This document shows positions 7,765-16,804 of a stretch of DNA of 64,000 bases, piece after piece. The position numbers and the translations under genes were made by a program. Positions within the stretch are counted from its first letter, which is position 1. Each line of letters opens with the position of its first letter. Source of the DNA: an uncultured Clostridia bacterium (lineage in GTDB: Bacteria > Bacillota > Clostridia > Oscillospirales > Acutalibacteraceae); the NCBI GenBank assembly GCA_947631945.1, contig CANRNI010000006.1:1-64000 (forward strand), written 5' to 3'. The notes below the pieces were generated by a model that saw only the letters and a list, made by a program, of their open reading frames with translations, was not told the origin of the DNA and did no database searches.

Positions 7765-9753
7765 ATGGCAAAGCTTAAAATAAAAAAAATAGAAATCGCC
7801 GCGGCCGTTTCCGAAAGCGATAAGATTATAAGACTGCTCCAAAGAAGGGGCTTTGTTGAGTTGAGCGAGCCCGAGGAGCTTGAAAATACAGAAAAAAACG
7901 ATACGTCTTATATGCTTGACGAGCTTGAAAAAAAATCGCGCGTATGCGTTTCCGCTCTTGACATACTTAAAAGGCATACAAAAAAGAGCGGCGGAATGTT
8001 ATCATCTCTGAGCGGCCGCAAAGCCGTTTCCGACGATGAGTTTGATAAGCTCTCCTCACAGGAGAATGAGATTTACGCAAAAGCCGTCGAGGTAACGAAC
8101 GGTCAAAATTCGATATCGGAAGCGAAAATCAGTATAATAAGATTGAAAACACGCATAGACGCTCTTAAACCGTGGCTCGAGCTTGATATTCCCATGAATT
8201 TCAAGGGAACTCAGAAAACCTCCGCGCTTATAGGCAGTATCCCGAAAAAAGTTTCGGAGGAGGATATACTTTCCGAATTGGCGTCAAACGCGCCCGATAT
8301 CGAATGTATAGAGGTCAAAACGGTCAGCCGGAGAGACGACCAGACCTGTGCCGCGGTATTCTGCTTAAAGTCCGAAAAAGCCGAGGTTGAGCGTGTCCTG
8401 CGCGGCGTGGGCTTTTCGGAGATATCGGAGCCTGCCGGTTCGACCGCAAAAGAGGAAACGGAAAAGCTTGAAAACGAGATATCTTCTCTTGAAAAAGGAA
8501 TAGACGAATCGTTAAAGCGTATCGGCGAGCTGTCGGAGTGGTACGATAAAATCGAATTCCTTATTGATAAATATTCAATTGAAAAGGATAAATACGAGGC
8601 TCTCGGCAGCGTTGTACACAGTGAAAAGCTTTTGCTTATTTCAGGCTTTGTGCCCGAATACAAAAGCGAAAAGCTAAAAAAGGATATTGAGGAAAAATTC
8701 TGCGCGGCTGTAATAATATCAGAGCCGAATGAAGATACGGACGTCCCCGTCATGCTTAAAAACAACGGCTTTGCGTCCCCCGTAGAGACTATAACGGAGA
8801 TGTACTCGATGCCCGGTAAAAACGACGTTGACCCTACTCCGATAATGGCGTTTTTCTACTACTTTTTCTTTGGCATGATGCTTTCGGACGCAGGATACGG
8901 ACTTATAATCGCTCTGGTAACAGGTTTTATAATCCTTAAATTTAAACCCGAACAAAAGCTTAAAAACACTCTTAAAATGTATTGCTTCTGCGGTATCTCG
9001 ACGGTGTTCTGGGGAGCGATGTACGGAAGCTGGTTCGGAGATATGCCGAATATTATAGGCTCAAACTTCTTTAATACCGATAAATTCGCGTCTACCGCGA
9101 TATGGATAGACCCTCTCAAGGAGCTTATGAATCTGCTCGTTTACTGCTTTATCTTCGGTCTTGTCCATCTGTTTACGGGCGTGGGAATTAAGGCTTTCAA
9201 TCTTTGGAAACACGGTCGGAGGTTTGAGGCTTTCTGCGAAAGCGTCCCGACAGCGGTTGCGATATTCGGCTTTTGTCCTATATTCTTTGGTCTGTTTACG
9301 GAGGTTCCCGATTGGCTGAGAGCTGTTGGAACTCCGGCTCTTATAATAGGAGTGATACTCGTTATCCTTACGGCCGGCAGAGGCTCAAAGAGTATTGTAG
9401 GCAAGCTCGGCGGAGGTCTTTACGGACTTTATAACCTCGTCAGCGGTTATCTCGGAGATGTGCTTTCCTACGCGAGACTTTTGGCTCTCGGACTTTCTAC
9501 CGGCGTTATCGCTCAGGTCGTAAATATGCTCTGCACTCTTCCGAGCAGCAACGTCCTTAAAATAATTATGCTTATAGTCGTAGGCACTGTAGGTCATATA
9601 GCGAATCTCGGCATAAACCTAATCGGCGCTTACGTTCATACAAACAGACTGCAATACGTCGAATTCTTTTCAAAATTCTATGAGGGCGGCGGCAGAGCTA
9701 TGCGCCCCTTAAGAATAAATACCAAAAACTACAAATTCAAGGAGGAAATTTAA
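7765..9753 (+). CDS. ntpI: V/A-type ATPase subunit I (subunit a, stator membrane channel)
   Basis: A 662-residue subunit forming the stator half-channels for ion passage. The N-terminal half (to about residue 330) is hydrophilic with long coiled coils, binding the peripheral stalks. The C-terminal half has about eight transmembrane segments, starting PIMAFFYYFFFGMMLSDAGYG, a family signature. Later, GYLGDVLSYARLLALGL carries the essential arginine that faces the rotor ring. Length is as expected. ATG 7765 follows CGGAGG. The stop is one base from the ntpK start. Confidence 0.93.
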   Translation: MAKLKIKKIEIAAAVSESDKIIRLLQRRGFVELSEPEELENTEKNDTSYMLDELEKKSRVCVSALDILKRHTKKSGGMLSSLSGRKAVSDDEFDKLSSQENEIYAKAVEVTNGQNSISEAKISIIRLKTRIDALKPWLELDIPMNFKGTQKTSALIGSIPKKVSEEDILSELASNAPDIECIEVKTVSRRDDQTCAAVFCLKSEKAEVERVLRGVGFSEISEPAGSTAKEETEKLENEISSLEKGIDESLKRIGELSEWYDKIEFLIDKYSIEKDKYEALGSVVHSEKLLLISGFVPEYKSEKLKKDIEEKFCAAVIISEPNEDTDVPVMLKNNGFASPVETITEMYSMPGKNDVDPTPIMAFFYYFFFGMMLSDAGYGLIIALVTGFIILKFKPEQKLKNTLKMYCFCGISTVFWGAMYGSWFGDMPNIIGSNFFNTDKFASTAIWIDPLKELMNLLVYCFIFGLVHLFTGVGIKAFNLWKHGRRFEAFCESVPTAVAIFGFCPIFFGLFTEVPDWLRAVGTPALIIGVILVILTAGRGSKSIVGKLGGGLYGLYNLVSGYLGDVLSYARLLALGLSTGVIAQVVNMLCTLPSSNVLKIIMLIVVGTVGHIANLGINLIGAYVHTNRLQYVEFFSKFYEGGGRAMRPLRINTKNYKFKEEI

Positions 9754-9754
9754 G

Positions 9755-10249
9755 ATGACTGTTACATCAGGTCTCGCATTTGTTTTGGCAGGAGCGGCTC
9801 TCAGCGCGGCTCTTCCCGGTTTTGGTTCCGCAAGAGGAACAGGTATGGTGGGCGAAGCCGCCGCAGGCGTTATTACGGAGGACGGCTCAAAATTCGGTAA
9901 GGTTCTTATTATGCAGGTTCTTCCCGGCACACAGGGACTTTACGGTTTCCTTACTGCTATTCTTCTTTTGAGCAACGCCGGCGTTCTTGGCGGAGGCTTT
10001 AACGATAATCCCATTTCTTTTGAAAAGGGTCTGGCTTATTTCTGCGCTTGTCTGCCTATTATAATAGTAGGATACTTTTCCGCTATAGCTCAGGCTAAGG
10101 CGGCCGTAGGCGGCGTGGGGATTGTCGCGAAGAATCCCGACCACAGCGGCAAGGGCATTATTTTCGCGGCGATGGTTGAAACGTACGCCGTTCTCGCTCT
10201 GCTTATCTCCCTGCTCGCGATTATCCAGGTTTCGGGAATAAATCTTTGA
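9755..10249 (+). CDS. ntpK: V/A-type ATPase subunit K (rotor ring), Na+-type ligands
   Basis: A 164-residue rotor subunit with four transmembrane helices, i.e. a duplicated hairpin. The residues that ligate Na+ in the Enterococcus hirae NtpK ring (Leu61, Thr64, Gln65, Gln110, Glu139) have counterparts at identical spacing: Leu56, Thr59 and Gln60 in LPGTQGLYG, Gln113 in SAIAQAKAA, and Glu142 in MVETYAVL. This supports a Na+-translocating enzyme; Na+ preference is an inference from ligands. The start ATG 9755 follows AAGGAGG and lies one base after the ntpI stop. Confidence 0.93.
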   Translation: MTVTSGLAFVLAGAALSAALPGFGSARGTGMVGEAAAGVITEDGSKFGKVLIMQVLPGTQGLYGFLTAILLLSNAGVLGGGFNDNPISFEKGLAYFCACLPIIIVGYFSAIAQAKAAVGGVGIVAKNPDHSGKGIIFAAMVETYAVLALLISLLAIIQVSGINL

Positions 10250-10361
10250 TATATCGGATATATCGAACGGCAATAAAATAATATGAAAGGAACGGTACCG
10301 AGTGAAAAGGGCGCGGTGTGCGCCGCTGTTTTGCAACATTCGGTATCGCAGGGCGGTTATT

Positions 10362-10952
10362 ATGTCAGGAACCGACAAGATTTTAATGAAGCTTTCAGCC
10401 GATTGCGACGCGGAATGTAAGGCTATATACGAAAGCGCGAGGGAAAAAGTCGAAGCGATAAAACGCGAAGCCGAACTGAACGCCCGTGCGAAAGCGGCTG
10501 AAATCACGGCGGAAGCCGATAAGCGCGCCGAAGATATCATGCGTCTTGCTCAAAGCTCCAAAAAAATGAAAGCGAGACGTTCCGAATTGTCAAGGAAAGT
10601 AAAGCTTCTCGATTCGGTTCTCGCCGAAGCTCTTTCAGAGCTTAATTCTCTTGATAATGAGAGCTATTTTTCGGTGATTAAAAATCTCGCCGTTAAGAAC
10701 GCCCTTACGGGAAACGGAACGCTTGTAATGTCCGAGGCTGACGCGGATAACGCGCCGCAGGATTTTATTGAGAAAATCAATTCCGAGCTTCCCGAAAATT
10801 CCGGGCTTACAGTAAAGGCCGATAAGAATTTTAATAAAAAGGGGATAATTCTTATTTACGGCAATATAGAAATAAATCTTACGTTTGAGGCTCTTATAGA
10901 CGCTTGCGCGGATATCTTGAAAGAAACGGCAAGCGGAATACTGTTCGCGTGA
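10362..10952 (+). CDS. ntpE: V/A-type ATPase subunit E (peripheral stalk)
   Basis: A 196-residue stalk subunit: long N-terminal coiled coil (residues 1-90, rich in Ala, Glu, Lys, with KRAEDIMRLAQSSKKMKARR) followed by a compact alpha/beta head that binds subunit B. It dimerises with NtpF. The frame is open upstream to a GTG at 10302, but the first 20 residues of that version are Cys/Arg-rich and unlike the family, so I take ATG 10362 (MSGTDK), with AGGGCGG upstream. Confidence 0.85.
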   Translation: MSGTDKILMKLSADCDAECKAIYESAREKVEAIKREAELNARAKAAEITAEADKRAEDIMRLAQSSKKMKARRSELSRKVKLLDSVLAEALSELNSLDNESYFSVIKNLAVKNALTGNGTLVMSEADADNAPQDFIEKINSELPENSGLTVKADKNFNKKGIILIYGNIEINLTFEALIDACADILKETASGILFA

Positions 10953-10974
10953 GAATTGAAAGGAGGACGGTGCG

Positions 10975-11940
10975 TTGAAGGGTACGGATTATGTATACGC
11001 GGTAGGCAGAATCAGGGTAAAGGAGCTTTCATTATTGTCCTCTGCCGATATGAGAAGGCTTATTTCCGCGAAAACATACGGTGAAGCGGTATCTCTGCTC
11101 AATTCAAAAGGCTATGATATTACGGGCGGCGGCTATGCCGACGCTATAAACAGACAGCGCGAATCGCTGTGGCGGCTTATGAATGAAGTCCTCCGGGATA
11201 TAACTCAGCTTGATTCGTTGATAATCAAAAACGATTACAGGAATCTGAAAGCGGCTGTAAAAGCGGCGGTCACAGGAAATAACGCGTCGGGGTATCTTAC
11301 AGAGCCGTCCGTTTATGAGCCGAAGAAAGTTTATAACGCTGTTACGGAAAGAAAATTTAATGAATTGCCCGAGGAAATGCGCGAAACCGCACAAAAGGCT
11401 TACGATATCCTTGTAAGAACGCGTTCCGCGTCGCTTGCGGACGCAGTATGCGATAAAGCCGCCATGCGGTCGATGCTGCGCCGTTCAAAGGGGAAAGACA
11501 GCAAAATTTTCAGCGAAATCGCCGAATGTACAGTAGCTTGTACCGATATAAAAATCATTTACAGATGTATCATCGCGGGCAAAACGCAGGATTTTATGAG
11601 GGAATCGGTATGTCCGTGCGCCGCTTTCGACGAGGATACTCTTATTAAAAACGCTCTCGGCGGTATAGATGATTTCATATCATATCTTGAAAAAACGTCA
11701 TATCGGGGAGCGGCCGAGGCTTTGAAGCAAAGCGCGTCGGCGCTTGAAAAATACTGCGACGACGAGGTTATGAAAATAGTTAAAAAGGGCAAATCGACGG
11801 CTTTCGGTATAGACCCCGTCGCTGCGTATTATATGGCGAAGGAAGCCGAGCTGCTGTCCGTGCGCATAGTCCTTTCGGGCAAAATAAATTCATCGGACGA
11901 AAACGTAATCGGCGCGAGAGTGAGGGAGACGTATGTATAA
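10975..11940 (+). CDS. ntpC: V/A-type ATPase subunit C (central stalk adaptor)
   Basis: The AC39/NtpC adaptor couples the central stalk to the membrane ring. The 321-residue protein begins with the family-typical YVYAVGRIRVKELSLLS and is almost all helical. It starts at TTG 10975, eight bases after GGAGG. The last eight bases overlap the start of ntpG (ATGTATAA), a common translational coupling in this operon type. Confidence 0.9.
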   Translation: MKGTDYVYAVGRIRVKELSLLSSADMRRLISAKTYGEAVSLLNSKGYDITGGGYADAINRQRESLWRLMNEVLRDITQLDSLIIKNDYRNLKAAVKAAVTGNNASGYLTEPSVYEPKKVYNAVTERKFNELPEEMRETAQKAYDILVRTRSASLADAVCDKAAMRSMLRRSKGKDSKIFSEIAECTVACTDIKIIYRCIIAGKTQDFMRESVCPCAAFDEDTLIKNALGGIDDFISYLEKTSYRGAAEALKQSASALEKYCDDEVMKIVKKGKSTAFGIDPVAAYYMAKEAELLSVRIVLSGKINSSDENVIGARVRETYV

Positions 11941-12244
11941 AATAGCCGTAATGGGCGATAAAGACAGCATTTGCGGATTCGTTTCCGTAGGTCTTGACAT
12001 ATTTCCGCTCACAGAGCATGACGAAGCGGTAAAAAAACTAAGAAATCTCGCTGAAAACGATTACGCGGTGATTTTTATAACGGAAAAGCTTTATTCATTG
12101 ATTGAGACGGAAGCCGATAAATACAAAGCGGCGCCGATTCCGGCAATAATTCCGATTCCGGGGATAACGGGCAACAGCGGAATCGGCATGGCGGCGGTGT
12201 CGAAATCAGTCGAGCAGGCTGTCGGCTCGGACATTTTGAAGTAA
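11933..12244 (+). CDS. ntpG: V/A-type ATPase subunit F (central stalk)
   Basis: A 103-residue central-stalk subunit (called NtpG in Enterococcus), which binds NtpD and modulates ATPase activity. It begins YKIAVMGDKDSICGFVSVGL, the usual Rossmann-like first strand and GD-containing loop; AVIFITEKLY and the Pro-rich IPAIIPIPGI are also characteristic. The start overlaps ntpC. Its stop codon directly precedes the first TTGACAATGTACAA repeat, which separates it by almost 300 bases from ntpA. Confidence 0.9.
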   Translation: MYKIAVMGDKDSICGFVSVGLDIFPLTEHDEAVKKLRNLAENDYAVIFITEKLYSLIETEADKYKAAPIPAIIPIPGITGNSGIGMAAVSKSVEQAVGSDILK

Positions 12245-12490
12245 TTGACAATGTACAACAATTGACAATTGACAATGTACAATGTACAATTGACAATTAT
12301 TGAAAAGACTGCGCCTTTTCAATTTATTTTTGATTTACGAAAAGCCAAGTCCTATGTTTGTCGCAGGTCGAAATATAGCCCTGTTAAATCCTCCGACAAT
12401 TACAAATTAAGCATTATGAATTATTTTCTGTTGTTATCAAAAGTATGATTTAAAAATAATTGTCAATTGTACATTGTCAATTGTCAATTG
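12244..12490. repeat. TTGACAATGTACAA repeat-bounded insert within the ntp operon
   Basis: The left part (12244-12297) is several copies of TTGACAATGTACAA / ATTGACAATTGACA; the right part (12459-12490) is the same motif inverted. Between them are about 160 bases without an open frame. The unit resembles a non-autonomous insert with palindromic ends. The same motif recurs at 44080-44118, 44226-44275, 48444-48460 and 51353-51393. Confidence 0.7.
12300..12332 (+). terminator. Terminator-like hairpin between ntpG and ntpA
   Basis: TTGAAAAG, seven-base loop, CTTTTCAA, then TTTATTTTTG. The stem is weak in GC, so it is more likely an attenuating than an absolute terminator. It sits inside the repeat insert, between the stalk/membrane genes and the catalytic genes. 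Confidence 0.5.
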
Positions 12491-12541
12491 CGTTATGTGT
12501 CAGCAAGCAAGTATACAAATTGAAAGGATTGAGTATCTGTA

Positions 12542-14311
12542 ATGAGCAAAGGTACAATTCTTAAAGTCGCGGGACCTCTCGTTGTCGCAGAGGGTATGCG
12601 CGACGCGAATATGTTTGACGTTGTGCGCGTAAGCGGTGAGCGTCTTATAGGCGAAATTATAGAAATGCACGGCGACAGAGCGTCTATACAGGTTTACGAG
12701 GAAACGGCGGGGCTCGGAACGGGAGAACCCGTGGAGTCAACAGGCGCGCCGCTTTCGGTCGAGCTCGGTCCGGGACTTATAAAAGGCATATTTGACGGTA
12801 TTCAAAGACCTCTTGAAGATATAATGAGCAAAATCGGCAACAATCTTAAAAGGGGAGTTGAGGTTCCGTCGCTTGACAGAAATAAAAAATGGCATTTTAC
12901 TCCGACGGCAAAAGCGGGTGATACGGTCGGCCCGGGCGACATTGTCGGTACGGTTCAGGAAACGGATATAGTTCTCCATAAAATAATGGTTCCCTACGGA
13001 ATCGAGGGTAAAGTAAAAACAATATCCGAGGGCGATTATACCGTAACCGAAACGGCGGCGGTAATCGAAACGGCGGACGGAGATAAAAATATAACTCTTA
13101 TGCAGAAGTGGCCGGTAAGAAAGGGCAGACCGTATAAGAAAAAGCTCTCGCCCGATAAGCCGCTTGTAACCGGTCAGAGAGTTATAGACGCGCTTTTCCC
13201 GATAGCGAAAGGCGGCGTAGCGGCGATTCCGGGACCGTTCGGCAGCGGCAAAACGGTAACGCAGCATCAGCTTGCAAAGTGGGCTGAAGCCGATATTGTC
13301 GTTTACATCGGCTGCGGCGAACGCGGAAACGAAATGACGGACGTTCTTAACGAATTTCCCGAGCTTACAGACCCTCATACCGGCAAATCCCTTATGGAAA
13401 GAACGGTGCTTATTGCCAATACCTCCGATATGCCCGTCGCCGCCCGTGAAGCGTCTATTTATACAGGCATCACAATAGCCGAGTATTTCAGAGATATGGG
13501 CTATTCGGTAGCGCTTATGGCGGATTCCACGTCGCGCTGGGCGGAGGCTCTGCGCGAAATGTCGGGACGTCTTGAGGAAATGCCGGGCGAAGAGGGGTAT
13601 CCCGCGTACCTCGGCAGCCGTCTTGCGCAGTTCTATGAGAGAGCAGGCAGAGTGACGGCTCTCGGCTCGGATGAAAGGGAAGCGGCGCTTTCGGTAATCG
13701 GAGCCGTATCTCCTCCCGGCGGCGATATATCTGAGCCTGTTTCGCAGGCGACGCTCCGCATAGTCAAGGTTTTCTGGGGACTTGATTCCTCACTCGCGTA
13801 CAAGCGTCATTTTCCTGCTATAAACTGGCTGACTTCATATTCTCTTTACGCGGATTCTCTCGGAAAATGGTTCAATGATAATGTTGACGACTCCTGGACT
13901 TCCGAAAGAGCAAGAATTATGGGACTGCTTTCGGACGAAGCATCGCTCGATGAAATAGTAAAGCTCGTCGGTATGGACGCTCTTTCGCCCTCCGACCGCC
14001 TTAAAATGGAAGCCGCGAGGTCGATACGCGAGGACTTCCTGCATCAGCTTGCGTTCCACGAGGTAGATACTTACACGTCTTTAAGAAAACAATTCCTTAT
14101 GATGTCGCTTGTTTTAAGCTATTACGATAAATCCCTTGAGGCTCTTGAAAAGGGCGCGGATATAGAAAAATTAGCTTCACTCGCGTCGAGAGAAGCCATA
14201 GGACGTTTTAAATACGTCCATGAGGAAGATATAGAAAATGAATACAATAAAGTGATTTCTTCGCTTGATTCCGAAATATCGCGCGTTTTGGCGGAAAAGG
14301 AGGCGGACTGA
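12542..14311 (+). CDS. ntpA: V/A-type ATPase catalytic subunit A
   Basis: A 589-residue catalytic subunit that hydrolyses or makes ATP. The P-loop [11 protein letters not shown] (near residue 233), the GER/GERGNEM segment, and the long non-homologous insertion typical of A subunits (residues ~115-185, with [17 protein letters not shown]) are clear, as is [20 protein letters not shown]. Full length. ATG 12542; AAGGAT lies 13 bases upstream. The stop TGA is followed without a gap by the ntpB start codon. Confidence 0.96.
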   Translation: MSKGTILKVAGPLVVAEGMRDANMFDVVRVSGERLIGEIIEMHGDRASIQVYEETAGLGTGEPVESTGAPLSVELGPGLIKGIFDGIQRPLEDIMSKIGNNLKRGVEVPSLDRNKKWHFTPTAKAGDTVGPGDIVGTVQETDIVLHKIMVPYGIEGKVKTISEGDYTVTETAAVIETADGDKNITLMQKWPVRKGRPYKKKLSPDKPLVTGQRVIDALFPIAKGGVAAIPGPFGSGKTVTQHQLAKWAEADIVVYIGCGERGNEMTDVLNEFPELTDPHTGKSLMERTVLIANTSDMPVAAREASIYTGITIAEYFRDMGYSVALMADSTSRWAEALREMSGRLEEMPGEEGYPAYLGSRLAQFYERAGRVTALGSDEREAALSVIGAVSPPGGDISEPVSQATLRIVKVFWGLDSSLAYKRHFPAINWLTSYSLYADSLGKWFNDNVDDSWTSERARIMGLLSDEASLDEIVKLVGMDALSPSDRLKMEAARSIREDFLHQLAFHEVDTYTSLRKQFLMMSLVLSYYDKSLEALEKGADIEKLASLASREAIGRFKYVHEEDIENEYNKVISSLDSEISRVLAEKEAD

Positions 14312-15682
14312 ATGCCTAAGGAGTACAGAACTATTCAGGAAGTGGCCGGCCCTCTTATGCTTGTAAGAGAGGTTTCGGGCGTTAAATATGACGAGCTTGG
14401 CGAAATAGAGCTTGCGAACGGCGAAAAACGCCGCTGCAAGGTGCTTGAAATAAACGGCTCCAACGCTCTTGTGCAGCTTTTTGAAAGCGCGACGGGAATA
14501 AATCTTGCCGAAAGCAAGGTTCGTTTCCTCGGCAGACAGATGGAACTGGGCGTTTCTCCCGATATGCTCGGACGTGTTTTTGACGGTCTGGGCAGACCGA
14601 TAGACGGCGGCCCCGAAATTATCCCGGTTAAGAGAATGGACGTAAACGGCGTTCCCATGAATCCTGCCGCGAGAGCATATCCGCAGGAATTTATACAAAC
14701 GGGCGTATCTGCCATAGACGGTCTGAACACTCTTGTAAGAGGTCAGAAGCTTCCTATTTTCTCGGCTTCGGGACTTCCCCACGCGAATCTTGCGGCTCAA
14801 ATTGCAAGACAGGCTAAGGTAAGAGGGGCAAACGAGCAGTTCGCGGTCGTTTTCGCCGCGATGGGCATAACGTTTGAGGAATCCAATTTCTTTGTCGAGT
14901 CCTTCAAGGAAACGGGAGCTATCGACAGAACGGTAATGTTTACAAACCTTGCCAATGACCCTGCCGTCGAGCGTATCGCCACTCCGAGAATGGCTCTTAC
15001 GGCGGCCGAGTATCTCGCGTTTGACCTTGGTATGCACGTTCTTGTCATACTTACCGATATAACGAACTACGCGGACGCACTGCGCGAGGTTTCGGCGGCG
15101 CGCAAGGAGGTTCCCGGCAGACGCGGTTATCCCGGATATATGTATACCGACCTTGCGTCGCTCTATGAGAGAGCCGGCAGACAGAAGGGCAAGGACGGCT
15201 CTATCACAATGATTCCCATTCTTTCAATGCCCGAGGACGATAAGACCCACCCGATTCCCGACCTTACGGGTTATATCACAGAGGGGCAGATAATCCTCAG
15301 CCGTGAGCTTTACAGACGCGGAATAAATCCGCCTATCGACGTTCTTCCGTCGCTTTCGCGTCTTAAGGACAAGGGAATAGGCGAGGGCAAAACGAGAGCC
15401 GACCATTCAAACACGATGAACCAGCTTTTCTCCGCATACGCGAGAGGAAAGGACGCAAAGGAGCTTATGGTAGTTCTCGGAGAAGCGGCGCTTACCGATA
15501 TTGATAAGCTTTACGCGAAGTTTGCCGATGAATTTGAGAAAGAATACGTTTCACAGGGCTTTGAAACAAGCAGGTCTATTGAAGAAACGCTCGATATCGG
15601 CTGGAAGCTTTTAAGAATTCTGCCGAGAAGCGAGCTGAAGCGTATCAGCAACGAATTTCTTGATAAATATTATGATGCTTAA
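14312..15682 (+). CDS. ntpB: V/A-type ATPase subunit B (non-catalytic)
   Basis: The 456-residue nucleotide-site partner of subunit A in the A3B3 head. It starts [18 protein letters not shown] and contains [20 protein letters not shown] in place of a classical P-loop, then [20 protein letters not shown], a signature of B subunits. The length is normal. It starts immediately after the ntpA stop; the ribosome site AAAAGGAGG lies within ntpA. ntpD follows 14 bases later. Confidence 0.96.
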   Translation: MPKEYRTIQEVAGPLMLVREVSGVKYDELGEIELANGEKRRCKVLEINGSNALVQLFESATGINLAESKVRFLGRQMELGVSPDMLGRVFDGLGRPIDGGPEIIPVKRMDVNGVPMNPAARAYPQEFIQTGVSAIDGLNTLVRGQKLPIFSASGLPHANLAAQIARQAKVRGANEQFAVVFAAMGITFEESNFFVESFKETGAIDRTVMFTNLANDPAVERIATPRMALTAAEYLAFDLGMHVLVILTDITNYADALREVSAARKEVPGRRGYPGYMYTDLASLYERAGRQKGKDGSITMIPILSMPEDDKTHPIPDLTGYITEGQIILSRELYRRGINPPIDVLPSLSRLKDKGIGEGKTRADHSNTMNQLFSAYARGKDAKELMVVLGEAALTDIDKLYAKFADEFEKEYVSQGFETSRSIEETLDIGWKLLRILPRSELKRISNEFLDKYYDA

Positions 15683-15696
15683 GGTGGTGTGAGCTT

Positions 15697-16365
15697 ATGG
15701 CTGTTATGAACGTAAACCCTACGCGAATGGAGCTTACAAACCTAAAGCGCAAGCTTACCACCGCAAGGAGAGGCCATAAACTGCTTAAGGATAAGCGCGA
15801 CGAGCTTATGCGCCGGTTCATGCTTCTTGTGCGTGAGAATAAAGAATTGCGAAAGACCGTTGAAGCAAAAATCGCGGACGCGAACGCGCATATGGCTGTG
15901 GCAAGGTCGGTCATGAGCGATGAAGAACTCGATATCGCGCTTATGGTTCCCATGCAGGAAATGAGCGTTAATATACACGAAAAAAACGTCATGAGCGTAA
16001 TGCTGCCAGTTTTTGAGAGCAGCTTCAGAACCGCTGATAAATCCGATATATATTCGTACGGCTACGCTTTTACCTCGTCGGATTTGGATGATGCGGTAAA
16101 ATCCCTTTCCGATATAATGCCGGAACTTCTGCGCCTTGCCGAGGTTGAAAAATCGTGCCGTCTTATGGCGTCGGAAATCGAAAAGACAAGGAGACGCGTA
16201 AACGCTCTCGAACACGTCATGATTCCGCAGTATGAGGAAACAATTAAATATATAGCGATGAAGCTTGATGAAAACGAACGCAGCGCGACCACCCGCCTAA
16301 TGAAAGTCAAGGATATGATGCTTAAAGACGCGCATGATTACGGCGACGCGGCGGGCTTTATGTGA
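15697..16365 (+). CDS. ntpD: V/A-type ATPase subunit D (central stalk)
   Basis: A 222-residue rotor shaft with the antiparallel coiled coil of the family: N-terminal [20 protein letters not shown] followed by [18 protein letters not shown], and the C-terminal [23 protein letters not shown] 15697 is preceded by AAGGTGGTG. It is the last gene of the operon; only a 173-bp MITE-like element follows before the next promoter, and no separate terminator was found. Confidence 0.93.
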   Translation: MAVMNVNPTRMELTNLKRKLTTARRGHKLLKDKRDELMRRFMLLVRENKELRKTVEAKIADANAHMAVARSVMSDEELDIALMVPMQEMSVNIHEKNVMSVMLPVFESSFRTADKSDIYSYGYAFTSSDLDDAVKSLSDIMPELLRLAEVEKSCRLMASEIEKTRRRVNALEHVMIPQYEETIKYIAMKLDENERSATTRLMKVKDMMLKDAHDYGDAAGFM

Positions 16366-16380
16366 TGCGGTTAAGGTTTA

Positions 16381-16553
16381 AGGCAATACCGCACAATTAA
16401 CGGCTGCCGCCTTTGTCGCGCATCTGTACCGATATTTTCCGTCATTTTTGCCAAAAGCTCCTTGAAATACGTCAGTATTCCTGCGTCACTTTTGTCAATC
16501 TGACGAAAAATCTCATGGCACATCTGCACGACAATAATTATGCGGTATTGCCT
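16381..16553. mobile_element. MITE-like palindromic element, family A, 173 bp
   Basis: Reference copy. Terminal inverted repeats AGGCAATACCGCACAATTA and AGGCAATACCGCATAATTA (right end read inward), TA on both sides (16379-16380, 16554-16555). The interior folds on itself: TTTTCCGTCA pairs with TGACGAAAAA, TTGCCAAAAG with CTTTTGTCAA, and AATACGTCAGTATT forms the tip. No coding potential beyond chance frames. The structure and TA flanks are as expected for an IS630/Tc1-mariner-type MITE, though no parental transposase is in the window. Confidence 0.85.
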
Positions 16554-16579
16554 TAATTTCCGGATTCTCATTATCGCTA

Positions 16580-16608
16580 TTGACATATGACCGCAAATAT
16601 GTTAAAAT
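16580..16608 (+). promoter_or_regulatory. Promoter of the M28 peptidase gene
   Basis: TTGACA, 17 bases, TAAAAT; consensus-like. It leaves an untranslated leader of roughly 190 bases containing the hairpin at 16638-16681. Confidence 0.7.
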
Positions 16609-16637
16609 ATTGCTGTCAGTTGAATTTGAGGTCAATG

Positions 16638-16681
16638 GGGATTTCTTGAACTGTTCCGTTACGTTCTTGAAATCCCTTTTT
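16638..16681 (+). terminator. Hairpin with T-run in the M28 peptidase leader (possible attenuator)
   Basis: GGGATTTC...GAAATCCC forms an outer stem, with an inner GAAC/GTTC pair after a 2x2 internal loop, directly followed by TTTTTA. It lies about 30 bases after the -10, upstream of the gene, so it could attenuate transcription. No known riboswitch aptamer was recognised around it. Confidence 0.5.
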
Positions 16682-16804
16682 ACGATTTATTTAAGATTTA
16701 TTATGTAAATAAATTGTTAAATTTTTATCATGCGTATTGACTGATAATTTAATTTTCAATTTAATATTATTGTAAAAAAGCATTTAAAGGAGAGACTGCA
16801 ATCA

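Noticed and set aside
12244..12490. CRISPR-like array of TTGACAATGTACAA repeats
   Set aside because: Units are short, palindromic, contiguous and without unique spacers of constant length, and no cas gene is present.
14177..15037. 286-codon frame antisense to ntpB
   Set aside because: Arg/Tyr/Ser-rich translation with no family resemblance, lying wholly opposite a well-conserved gene. The same applies to 56284-57120 (opposite smsB), 23979-24959 (opposite the surface protein), 12737-13378 (opposite ntpA) and 2168-2791 (opposite prs).
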